NCBI GenBank assembly: GCA_902783305.1 | Contig: CACZQU010000283.1 | Coordinates: 1-5,107, forward strand | DNA: 5,107 nt | Direction of reading: 5' to 3' | DNA from: an uncultured Lachnospiraceae bacterium | Lineage (GTDB): Bacteria; Bacillota; Clostridia; Lachnospirales; Lachnospiraceae | Shown: one piece after another, positions 1 through 4,669 of the stretch | How positions within the stretch are numbered: position 1 is the first letter of the stretch | Layout: every line of letters starts with the position of its first letter | Notes under the pieces: generated by a model | The model's database searches: none | The model's input: only the letters and a program-made list of their open reading frames with translations | What the model was told of the DNA's origin: nothing | Position numbers and translations under genes: made by a program

Positions 1-23
1 ATCTGTCCTGCAAAAAGGAAAAG

Positions 24-41
24 TTTGACACCTTTGGCACC
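24..41. repeat. Tandem 9-bp direct repeat next to the ribbon-helix-helix gene
   Basis: Two adjacent 9-mers, TTTGACACC (24-32) and TTTGGCACC (33-41), differ at one base. They sit three bases beyond the stop codon of the ribbon-helix-helix gene. Tandem short repeats of this sort can be binding sites for a small DNA-binding protein or part of an insertion-sequence end. The window edge is too close to decide, and the pair could also be chance. Confidence 0.4.
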
Positions 42-43
42 CC

Positions 44-259
44 CTATACATTCCTTGGGACGATATCCACACTTCCGTCCTCTATCTGCCGGATGATTTC
101 CTGTTCCCCTTCATATTTATCCATATAGGCAGTAAGCGCCCGCTCGGCGATCAATGTTTTCGTCTGACCAGCTTTTTCACTCACGCGCTCTAAGCGATGA
201 TATAAATCCTTGTCAAGTTTGATATTGAGATATATTCCATCCTTTTTAGGTCTGGCCAT
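44..259 (-). CDS. Ribbon-helix-helix (CopG/Arc-type) DNA-binding protein, putative antitoxin or repressor
   Basis: This is a 71-residue protein. A basic N-terminus (MARPKK) leads into a short strand, YLNIKLDKDLYHRL at residues 10-23, then two helices (about 17-30 and 33-49) separated by a GQTKT turn. That is the order and size of the ribbon-helix-helix fold, which binds DNA as a dimer through its paired N-terminal strands. An acidic tail (EGEQEIIRQIEDG) follows, the sort of extension antitoxins use to hold a toxin. The ATG start is well supported: minus-strand GGAGGTGATCAT directly precedes it, a near-perfect Shine-Dalgarno at good spacing. The promoter at 322-350 suggests it is the first gene of its transcript. 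A toxin partner would have to lie left of the window; only 43 bases remain there and no start with an RBS is visible. Fold is confident; antitoxin role is inference. Confidence 0.85.
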   Translation of the reverse strand: MARPKKDGIYLNIKLDKDLYHRLERVSEKAGQTKTLIAERALTAYMDKYEGEQEIIRQIEDGSVDIVPRNV

Positions 260-321
260 ATGATCACCTCCATGTTCTGTACCTTTTTTATGTAATCCTA
301 TAACAAAACTTTTTTATGCCA

Positions 322-350
322 ATTATACTTCAATCAGCTACATTAAACAA
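322..350 (-). promoter_or_regulatory. Sigma-A promoter for the ribbon-helix-helix gene
   Basis: On the minus strand a perfect TATAAT -10 box (327-322) lies 17 bases downstream of TTGTTT (350-345), a half-matching -35. Transcription would start near 315, giving a 5' leader of about 55 bases that ends in the strong RBS. No clear inverted repeat overlaps the boxes, so autoregulation cannot be read from the sequence. Confidence 0.6.
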
Positions 351-403
351 GCTGTTATGAAAGGTTCGTTAAAAGGAAGAAAATGCATTTCTGGTCACAT
401 TGT

Positions 404-455
404 AAATAAAAACCAAAGCCAAAAAGCCAATGCGGTTGTATCCCACACTGGCTTT
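404..455 (-). terminator. Strong intrinsic terminator, minus strand
   Basis: Read on the minus strand, AAAGCCAGTGTGG (455-443) pairs along its full length with CCGCATTGGCTTT (435-423) around a 7-base loop, GATACAA. That is 13 base pairs, two of them G-U. A T-rich tail follows (TTGGCTTTGGTTTTTATTT). The two G-U pairs become C/A mismatches in a plus-strand transcript, and the plus strand has no T tract. The hairpin was therefore shaped for minus-strand RNA. No intact gene lies immediately upstream of it. Confidence 0.75.
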
Positions 456-469
456 ATGCATTGTTACTG

Positions 470-610
470 TCATAATCTCACTCTTGCAGAACCACTGCTT
501 TTTCCCCAATCCGCAGCCTGGAATCTTCTTATCTTTCCCACCAGGGTGGGGAGGGATGGAGAAAAAATCGCAACTTTTTGTCCGGGAAGTTCTTTCCCCT
601 GTATGGTAAT
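470..610 (-). pseudogene. Possible 3' remnant of an unidentified minus-strand gene
   Basis: A 46-codon open frame runs from just after a TAG (613-611) to a TGA at 472-470, with no ATG or GTG start backed by an RBS. Its translation looks more protein-like than the neighbouring frames, containing GKELPGQKVAIFSPSLPTLV and ending RRFQAADWGKSSGSARVRL. It stops 15 bases before the strong minus-strand terminator at 455, where the end of a real gene would be expected. I recognise no family. It may be the tail of a deleted gene, or a non-coding stretch that happens to be open. Confidence 0.22.
578..607 (+). promoter_or_regulatory. Weak candidate promoter upstream of structured element 1
   Basis: TTGTCC (578-583) and TATGGT (602-607) are separated by 18 bases. 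Transcription would start near 614, about 16 bases before the closing stem of the element at 630. Both boxes are only partial consensus matches. Confidence 0.25.
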
Positions 611-629
611 CTATACGCAAACAACAACC

Positions 630-733
630 AAAGGCACGGACAGCAATTTCATGCTAAATACCTTTCACGTATTTTGGAGCAGGTCCGACTCCTGTATAAG
701 CGCGGTCGCTGCCAAGCAAAAAATCGTGCCTTG
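630..733 (+). ncRNA. Structured element 1 of a tandem pair (candidate RNA)
   Basis: The element is closed by a perfect 8-bp stem, AAGGCACG (631-638) with CGTGCCTT (725-732). Inside are three hairpins. AGCA/TGCT spans 642-655. AAATAC/GTATTT (656-674) carries the 7-base loop CTTTCAC. The third is GCAGG/CCTGT (679-695) with loop TCCGACT, which can alternatively pair as GGAG/CTCC (676-692). It shares ordered blocks with the element at 789-882: AAAGGCAC..ACAGCAA at the start, TGGAG..GGTYCG..CTCC in the middle, and CCAA followed after exactly 8 bases by TCGTGCCTTG at the end. Conservation of both ends and the middle, with variable sequence between, is what a duplicated RNA would show. I cannot match it to a known riboswitch or small RNA class. 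The strand follows the downstream tRNA and one G-U pair, so it is an inference. Confidence 0.4.
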
Positions 734-751
734 TAAATCGATCTACCAAAC

Positions 752-780
752 TTGTCAATCCAGATATTTAACAATAAGTT
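752..780 (+). promoter_or_regulatory. Candidate promoter for structured element 2 and tRNA-Glu
   Basis: TTGTCA (752-757) matches the -35 consensus at 5 of 6 bases and stands 17 bases before TAAGTT (775-780), a weak -10. A start near 787 would place the AAAGGCAC closing stem at the very 5' end of the transcript, with tRNA-Glu about 100 bases downstream. TATATT at 783-788 is a better -10 hexamer but has no -35 at the right distance. Confidence 0.35.
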
Positions 781-788
781 GATATATT

Positions 789-882
789 AAAGGCACACAC
801 AGCAAATAAACACGACCACCTCGAACATGGAGTCGGTTCGCTCCGGAAATATGGTAGTTTCCAAATTTGAACTCGTGCCTTG
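789..882 (+). ncRNA. Structured element 2 of a tandem pair, directly upstream of tRNA-Glu (candidate RNA)
   Basis: The 7-bp closing stem is AAGGCAC (790-796) with GTGCCTT (875-881). An inner stem CAAAT/ATTTG (803-807 with 865-869) and a hairpin GGAAA/TTTCC (845-849 with 858-862, 8-base loop) follow. A central GGAG..GGTTCG..CTCC block (829-844) corresponds to that of element 1. ACAGCAA follows the 5' arm in both copies, and TCGTGCCTTG ends both. The element finishes 6 bases before the first base of tRNA-Glu, so one transcript may carry both, with RNase P releasing the tRNA. Possible roles are a leader that controls the tRNA, an independent small RNA, or a decayed duplicate. None can be chosen from the sequence. 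Confidence 0.4.
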
Positions 883-887
883 CTTAT

Positions 888-960
888 GGCCCCTTCGTCT
901 AACGGTCAGCGACGCCAGGTTCTCAGCCTGGAAATGTGAGTTCGATTCTCACAGGGGTTA
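888..960 (+). tRNA. tRNA-Glu (anticodon CUC)
   Basis: A complete 73-base cloverleaf. The acceptor stem is GGCCCCT (888-894) with AGGGGTT (953-959), the first two pairs being G-U, and A960 is the discriminator. The D arm is GTC/GAC with the AACGGTCAGC loop. The anticodon stem CCAGG/CCTGG surrounds the loop TTCTCAG, giving anticodon CTC at 922-924, which reads GAG. The T arm is GTGAG/CTCAC around TTCGATT. No CCA is encoded (CTA follows), so the end must be added by nucleotidyltransferase. It stands alone rather than in a tRNA cluster, has a dedicated terminator, and faces the convergent HAD gene. Confidence 0.96.
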
Positions 961-962
961 CT

Positions 963-1018
963 ACACCCGGATCTGAAGTGATTTCATTTCCGGGTGTTTT
1001 GTTTGTTGTTTCTTTTTT
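963..1018 (+). terminator. Intrinsic terminator of the tRNA-Glu transcript
   Basis: An 8-bp stem, ACACCCGG (963-970) with CCGGGTGT (990-997), is followed by a long T-rich tract ending in six T at 1013-1018. The loop holds a minor GAA/TTC pairing. It begins two bases after the tRNA. Confidence 0.93.
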
Positions 1019-1028
1019 GCAAAGCGGT

Positions 1029-1050
1029 AAACCAATGGTAATGGTTTTTT
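1029..1050 (+). terminator. Weak back-up hairpin with T tract
   Basis: AAACCA (1029-1034) pairs with TGGTTT (1042-1047) around a 7-base loop and is followed by further T. It could catch read-through from the tRNA. In minus-strand RNA the same stem forms but lacks a good U tract. The stem is short and A/T-rich, so this is tentative. Confidence 0.3.
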
Positions 1051-1069
1051 CCATGCATTTTCTAACTGT

Positions 1070-1115
1070 GTAAGGCGTTCTTATCAAGTAGATACGCTTC
1101 ATCCATTCGCCTTAC
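1070..1115. repeat. 8-bp inverted repeat at the 3' end of the HAD gene
   Basis: GTAAGGCG (1070-1077) is the exact reverse complement of CGCCTTAC (1108-1115), with 30 bases between. The second arm overlaps the HAD stop codon. In the HAD transcript this forms a stem-loop just at the end of the message, with no U tract. It could stabilise the 3' end or serve as part of a poor terminator for HAD mRNA, which otherwise runs toward the convergent tRNA gene. Confidence 0.45.
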
Positions 1116-1936
1116 CTGCCTGCAGCCAGATAGTCTTTCCTGTGCTTCAGGATATTATGAAGCTCCTGCAAAACACCCCCTGTCATAAATGATGGTTCTA
1201 CAAGGTCGACAACTTCCTGTACCTCATGCCTGGCGTCCTCCACAGTTGCCGATATCCCTGCTTCCTGAAATGCGGAAAGATCATTCAGATTATCTCCAAA
1301 ATAGACTGTCTCTTCCTTTCTGATTTCCAGATATTCCTGCAGTAAAGCGAACGCTTCCCCTTTTCCGGCCTCTTTAGTAACGACATCACACCACTTTGCT
1401 CCGGAAACGGTCATTGACAGGGGAGAAAAAGCTGGTTTTTTCCTTAGCTGGTCGACTATTTCATCAACCCGGGAACTGTTAATAGACACTTCAAGGATTT
1501 GATTCATTGGAATATCTGTCAAATCCTCCACATTGCGTACTACATAATGATATTCATCCCTCAGCAAATGCATGAACGGACTATCTTCTCCTGTTTCTAT
1601 CAATGTAACATCCGGAAGGGTTACCGAAACCACAGCGTCTTTTATTTTCCTCAGTTCTCTGATTAATGAAAGATATACTGAAGGTTCAATTCCCCAGCTG
1701 TGTAAAATTTCGTTCTCCTTTTGAATCATTGTTCCGCTTGATGCAATAAAAAAGATTTCATCCGCAACTGGCGAGAACAGGTTTCTCATGCTGCCATACT
1801 GTCTTCCACTGCATGCACAAAAAACAATCCCGTACTCGCCAAGTTCATGTATCACTTCAAAATATCTTGGATCTATCTCATGGGAACCTTCACTTACGAG
1901 CGTACCGTCAATATCACTTCCAATTAATCTGATCAT
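1112..1936 (-). CDS. Cof-type HAD-superfamily phosphatase (HAD-IIB)
   Basis: A 274-residue protein of usual length for Cof/YidA-type cytosolic phosphatases, which are generally Mg2+-dependent and act on sugar phosphates or other small phosphorylated metabolites. All four catalytic motifs are present. Motif I is DIDGTL with nucleophile D8 and acid/base D10. Motif II is S43 in CSGR. Motif III is K192 in AGKGEA. Motif IV is GDNLND (214-219), whose aspartates bind the metal. The region between motifs II and III (about 85-185) is the type IIB alpha/beta cap that sets substrate choice. The exact substrate cannot be read. The ATG start has AGGAAAGG about six bases upstream. It lies 85 bases downstream of the ATPase frame on the same strand with no clear promoter or terminator between, so it may be co-transcribed. 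It looks intact. Confidence 0.93.
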   Translation of the reverse strand: MIRLIGSDIDGTLVSEGSHEIDPRYFEVIHELGEYGIVFCACSGRQYGSMRNLFSPVADEIFFIASSGTMIQKENEILHSWGIEPSVYLSLIRELRKIKDAVVSVTLPDVTLIETGEDSPFMHLLRDEYHYVVRNVEDLTDIPMNQILEVSINSSRVDEIVDQLRKKPAFSPLSMTVSGAKWCDVVTKEAGKGEAFALLQEYLEIRKEETVYFGDNLNDLSAFQEAGISATVEDARHEVQEVVDLVEPSFMTGGVLQELHNILKHRKDYLAAGR

Positions 1937-2007
1937 ATATTGCCTTTCCTTTTTGAGAAATCAATGGTTTCTTTTCATCAAAATCGATCAATGAATGATG
2001 GGAAGAT

Positions 2008-2160
2008 TTAAGATGAAAGATTCAGCCACAAAGCGGGGCGGACGGCGACCGAATCGCTGAACACAATGCCGCCATCCTCAAGAATGGAGCCGTCCTCCCA
2101 AACATTCGCGGCATCGATATTCCCGTAGCCAGGCGAGCGCAGCCACCAACTGCAGACAGC
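2008..2160 (-). pseudogene. 3' fragment of a DUF6273-like gene fused to the ATPase
   Basis: In a different frame from the ATPase reading (codons starting at 2148, 2145 and so on), about 47 codons encode WWLRSPGYGNIDA near the start and VAVRPALWLNL near the end, stopping at TAA (2010-2008). That spacing of WWLRSPG, an A..V..DG segment and VRPALWL is the C-terminal signature I know from DUF6273 domains, often found in secreted or surface proteins of gut Firmicutes and thought to resemble C-type-lectin/FGE-like folds. The frame is closed upstream by TGA at 2199-2197, so only the tail of the domain remains. It has no start codon or RBS. The fragment is also visibly more GC-rich than its surroundings. 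It is the relic of a gene that once lay downstream of the ATPase. Confidence 0.7.
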
Positions 2161-3590
2161 CCCAATTGCCGCCACATTCCTCCCAGGATAGATGCCTCAT
2201 CATGCCCCGGTTCCTCTTTCCAGCCAATTTCTTCCAGCCTTTCCCGGAATTCTTTCATAGTGAAACGTTCTGGCAGCAGGACAAAGCATTCAAAGATATC
2301 CTCAATCTCTGTCGGCGGATAGCTTGCCTCCAGCTCGCCCCGAAGCTCTTCCTTGCTTCCCTTACTGTAGTCCCTCATCAAATCTTCAAATACATATTTT
2401 GTGAAGGCTGTATCATTTGGTCTCTGCCTCTTCGCAACATTCAGAAGCCTGACGATATCCCTCGGCCTCGACCAGGTAATCTGGCGGATATATTGGGATG
2501 GTTCCATACCTTCGATCTGGTCCGGAAACCATTTCTTATACCTTTCCATGTCACTTCCAGTGGTGGCTCCTTTTTCATTTTCTGCCACTTCGATCCGCTT
2601 CAGGAGCAGCTTCATGACAGGTAATGTATATGTCTCACTGGAGTCACTCGACCATTTAAGGTCAAACCTGTAGCCTTCCATCTCCCGTTTCAGGCTCCGG
2701 GCGGGCAGTCTTTCTTCAATCGCCTGGATGACTTCCGGGCGAAGCGTGCAGAATACCTTCGTGTTCTGATGCCATCCTTGTTTATGGATAAATTCATTAA
2801 ATCTCTTGACTTCTATGGCGAGATCATGCACCAGACGCAGATCTCTCAGGTAACCTTTCTCGTCCCCATAATGGATATCAAGCTCATCTACGAAGATGTA
2901 ATACGGAGTCACCCCCCTGCTATCCCTTAATTGCAGAAACCACTTCTCAGCATTCTCCATAGCTTCAGAGAAGGTGTATTCCTTCCTTCCTATGTTAAAT
3001 TCCGGGAACTCTACGCTGATATGCGGCTGGATGAATTTCAGAAGAGGCGGAACGTTCACAGGAAGGCTTAAATCCACTCCTCCGGATACCGTGGCCTGGA
3101 GTTCTTTTTTTAAGACCCCCATGACGAATCTTTCAAATTTCTTCCAGTTGCTGTCTTTGAAGAAGATTTTACCATCCTTATTGTCCCGGACGATCGAGAG
3201 AAACAGATGCCACTTCCAGACCAGAGAGAAGTCCAGTTTGTCCACCTGGTCATCCAGTTCCTCATCAACCCGGTAAATAACAAAAGACTGGGAGGCTACA
3301 GTCTCCATACTGGATTTCACCTGATGAGTATATTCCCGCTCAAAAAGAAGAAAAGTGGAAATTGTCGCATGATTCTTATCCCATAAGCACTGATCAAGAT
3401 AACGAAGAGCCGCCGTTTTTCCAAGGCCTTTGTTCCCTACAATATAGCATATGTCTCCAGTAATCAGGCTGTCCACATTCATGTTCGGGGGGATCAGATA
3501 AGTATTCATAAATTCCCGTCTGCTTCGGCTGATATCTTCCTTGGCATCTGGCTTTCCTGCGTGGATATCACTGATTTTGACTTGACCCAT
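2022..3590 (-). CDS. P-loop ATPase (Sll1717-like family), C-terminus replaced by out-of-frame fusion
   Basis: A 522-codon frame. Walker A is GNKGLGKT (52-59) and Walker B is YYIFVDELD (230-238), with the acidic pair expected of a STAND/AAA-like ATPase. A helical region with KWHLFLSIVRDN lies between them. After Walker B come helical segments and a conserved-looking SQYIRQITWSRPRDIVRLLN stretch. The last recognisable part (about 440-476) looks like a winged-helix start (FTMKEFRERLEEIGW). From about residue 477 the product becomes GC-rich, Ser/Ala/Pro/Arg-heavy sequence, because the frame there reads a DUF6273 fragment in the wrong phase. The native C-terminus is therefore lost. The ATG has AGGAG eight bases upstream, and a good promoter precedes it. 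Relatives occur as stand-alone ATPases of poorly known function; a defence or DNA-related role is speculation. The core could still fold, but function is doubtful. Confidence 0.82.
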   Translation of the reverse strand: MGQVKISDIHAGKPDAKEDISRSRREFMNTYLIPPNMNVDSLITGDICYIVGNKGLGKTAALRYLDQCLWDKNHATISTFLLFEREYTHQVKSSMETVASQSFVIYRVDEELDDQVDKLDFSLVWKWHLFLSIVRDNKDGKIFFKDSNWKKFERFVMGVLKKELQATVSGGVDLSLPVNVPPLLKFIQPHISVEFPEFNIGRKEYTFSEAMENAEKWFLQLRDSRGVTPYYIFVDELDIHYGDEKGYLRDLRLVHDLAIEVKRFNEFIHKQGWHQNTKVFCTLRPEVIQAIEERLPARSLKREMEGYRFDLKWSSDSSETYTLPVMKLLLKRIEVAENEKGATTGSDMERYKKWFPDQIEGMEPSQYIRQITWSRPRDIVRLLNVAKRQRPNDTAFTKYVFEDLMRDYSKGSKEELRGELEASYPPTEIEDIFECFVLLPERFTMKEFRERLEEIGWKEEPGHDEASILGGMWRQLGLSAVGGCARLATGISMPRMFGRTAPFLRMAALCSAIRSPSAPLCG

Positions 3591-3646
3591 CTTACACGCT
3601 CCTTTAGGGGATTGAAAAAGCTCTTTCCCATGAGATACTTTCTTAT

Positions 3647-3675
3647 ATTTTACCTCACCAGATTCTGCTTTTCAA
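3647..3675 (-). promoter_or_regulatory. Sigma-A promoter for the ATPase gene
   Basis: On the minus strand TTGAAA (3675-3670) and TAAAAT (3652-3647) each match consensus at five of six bases and are exactly 17 bases apart. The start would be near 3640, giving a leader of about 50 bases that ends in AAAGGAG before the ATG at 3590. The ATPase is therefore transcribed independently of the acetyltransferase operon, which is closed off by the hairpin at 3711-3789. Confidence 0.7.
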
Positions 3676-3710
3676 TAAAATCGGTTTGTTCCGTTGCCCC
3701 CCATAAGCAA

Positions 3711-3789
3711 TAAAAACCCCTGTGAGCGATTTTCAGGAAGATACGAGTGGAATAATCCCACTTTGCTTCCTGATATCGCGCCACAGGGG
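3711..3789 (-). terminator. Long interrupted hairpin terminator of the acetyltransferase operon
   Basis: Four stacked stems are visible. CCCCTGTG/CACAGGGG is 3717-3724 with 3782-3789. GCGAT/ATCGC is 3726-3730 with 3775-3779. TCAGGAAG/CTTCCTGA is 3733-3740 with 3766-3773. AGTGG/CCACT is 3746-3750 with 3758-3762. Together they give 26 Watson-Crick pairs around a 7-base loop. In minus-strand RNA the hairpin is followed by UUUUUAUU, so it should stop transcription from the right. The plus strand has only CATTTTGATT, so it may work weakly in both directions. It is much longer than a terminator needs to be. Confidence 0.8.
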
Positions 3790-3802
3790 CATTTTGATTC
3801 TT

Positions 3803-3895
3803 CTATGATAACATGATTAACAAACTCGCCCGTCCCCTGAAGACGGAAAGTAAGATCCGGCAGACGAATATGGTTCCAGCCTTTTCAACATTCAC
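3803..3895 (-). CDS. Possible 30-residue small protein
   Basis: A GTG-initiated frame (MNVEKAGTIF...) of 30 codons follows the acetyltransferase gene by 22 bases and stops at TAG (3805-3803), 13 bases before the operon terminator. Its support is an excellent Shine-Dalgarno, GAGGTGAT, seven to eight bases before the GTG. The product has a hydrophobic run (TIFVCRILLSVF) followed by basic residues and a second hydrophobic end, so it might be membrane-associated. An overlapping ATG (3891-3889) in another frame would give 24 codons from the same RBS. I recognise neither. It may be the residue of a truncated gene. Confidence 0.3.
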   Translation of the reverse strand: MNVEKAGTIFVCRILLSVFRGRASLLIMLS

Positions 3896-3917
3896 CAGAT
3901 ATCACCTCTAAGTCACG

Positions 3918-4667
3918 CTATTCAGCCTTCTTTATACCGATCGCAGAGTTTACCTTTTTCCGGATGAAGCCGCATCTGATGGCAGTATGCATTGAACCCG
4001 TATTGGTTTCTGCATGTGCCCAGACCGGCTTCTTTCCCTGTAAGACAGACTCAACGCACATTTTCCGGACAAGAGCCGCAGCTATACCTCGCCCGCGGTA
4101 ATCCGGATTCACTTCCACGCCTATATCAATTTCCTCTGAACTCACTGCGGCAGAAAAAGCTGTGCCGCAATACAGCTCATGCTCAAAAGCTGCATATCCA
4201 TACCCATTCTCAAGGAACTCTGTTTCTTTCCATGAGAATGAAGGAATAATCCTGCCGGTGATTGTATTGATATTATTGCTGTCAATCTTCCGGATATCGA
4301 TATTCGTATTTGTGCTGATAATATGTCCGGCATACTCGTATTCAATCCTGCTTCCGATCTCTTCACCCTTTTTGCGGAAGAAACGAACAGCAAAGTCAGA
4401 ATCCGTTATCAGGAGCATACGTCTTTTGTCTTGATGGCAGACAGAGTTCACCATTTCCTGGAGAATTATTTCGGATACAGTTCCCGAAATATAAGCAAAC
4501 CCGCAATAGTGCCAGAAAAGCACGGTTTCTACATCAGCTTCCTCATTCACATAGATGTCACCTGACTGGAATCCCTCTGCAATGGAGCATGGGTATACCT
4601 TGTTAGCGGTATTTGCCTTTGCCCACGGCACATAATTCAGATATTCGCTTTCAGATACCTTTCTCAT
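3918..4667 (-). CDS. GNAT-family N-acetyltransferase (two-domain type)
   Basis: A 249-residue protein. The C-terminal part (about 125-249) is a GNAT domain. Motif A is DIGVEVNPDYRGRGIAAALV (181-200), containing the R-G-R-G-I-A acetyl-CoA pyrophosphate loop (191-196). A later AHAETNTGSMHTAIRCGF segment (217-234) is the helix and strand that close the CoA site. The N-terminal 120 residues lack a CoA motif and resemble the N-terminal half of GNAT proteins in the PF12746-like group. The acceptor substrate is unknown. The ATG at 4667 starts two bases after the stop of the upstream acetyltransferase frame, so translation is probably coupled. The only upstream purine box (AAGGA) is about 13 bases away and weak. 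The frame is intact. Confidence 0.88.
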   Translation of the reverse strand: MRKVSESEYLNYVPWAKANTANKVYPCSIAEGFQSGDIYVNEEADVETVLFWHYCGFAYISGTVSEIILQEMVNSVCHQDKRRMLLITDSDFAVRFFRKKGEEIGSRIEYEYAGHIISTNTNIDIRKIDSNNINTITGRIIPSFSWKETEFLENGYGYAAFEHELYCGTAFSAAVSSEEIDIGVEVNPDYRGRGIAAALVRKMCVESVLQGKKPVWAHAETNTGSMHTAIRCGFIRKKVNSAIGIKKAE

Positions 4668-4669
4668 TA

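Noticed and set aside
25..50. A perfect -35 hexamer TTGACA at 25-30 with TATACA at 45-50 on the plus strand
   Set aside because: The spacing is 14 bases, too short for sigma-A, and the TTGACA is part of the tandem repeat. The only gene downstream on that strand is the tRNA far away.
369..620. An 83-codon minus-strand open frame
   Set aside because: It reads straight through the strong minus-strand terminator and has no convincing RBS. The other frame (470-610), which stops just before the terminator, is a better though still weak candidate.
357..782. A 141-codon plus-strand open frame across the structured elements
   Set aside because: There is no RBS before the ATG, the composition has no recognisable domain, and it runs across the hairpins and the terminator.
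630..887. T-box, glycine, c-di-GMP or retron RNA as an explanation of the tandem elements
   Set aside because: No T-box AGGGTGG-type core, no glycine- or c-di-GMP-riboswitch core motif, and no reverse transcriptase gene is present. The paired ends alone are not enough for a retron.
2166..2673. Plus-strand open frames opposite the ATPase
   Set aside because: They are antisense shadows of a gene with clear domain motifs and have no RBS or recognisable product.
3715..3726. A 12-base match (minus strand CTCACAGGGGTT) to the 3' end of tRNA-Glu at 948-959, as a possible attachment site
   Set aside because: It is in inverted orientation to the tRNA, whereas integration leaves direct repeats. It is also explained as one arm of the long hairpin, whose other arm repeats the same core. 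No integrase is in the window.
4142..4434. Open frames on both strands overlapping the two-domain acetyltransferase
   Set aside because: The acetyltransferase frame carries a clear GNAT motif A and operon spacing; the overlapping frames carry neither motifs nor starts with an RBS.
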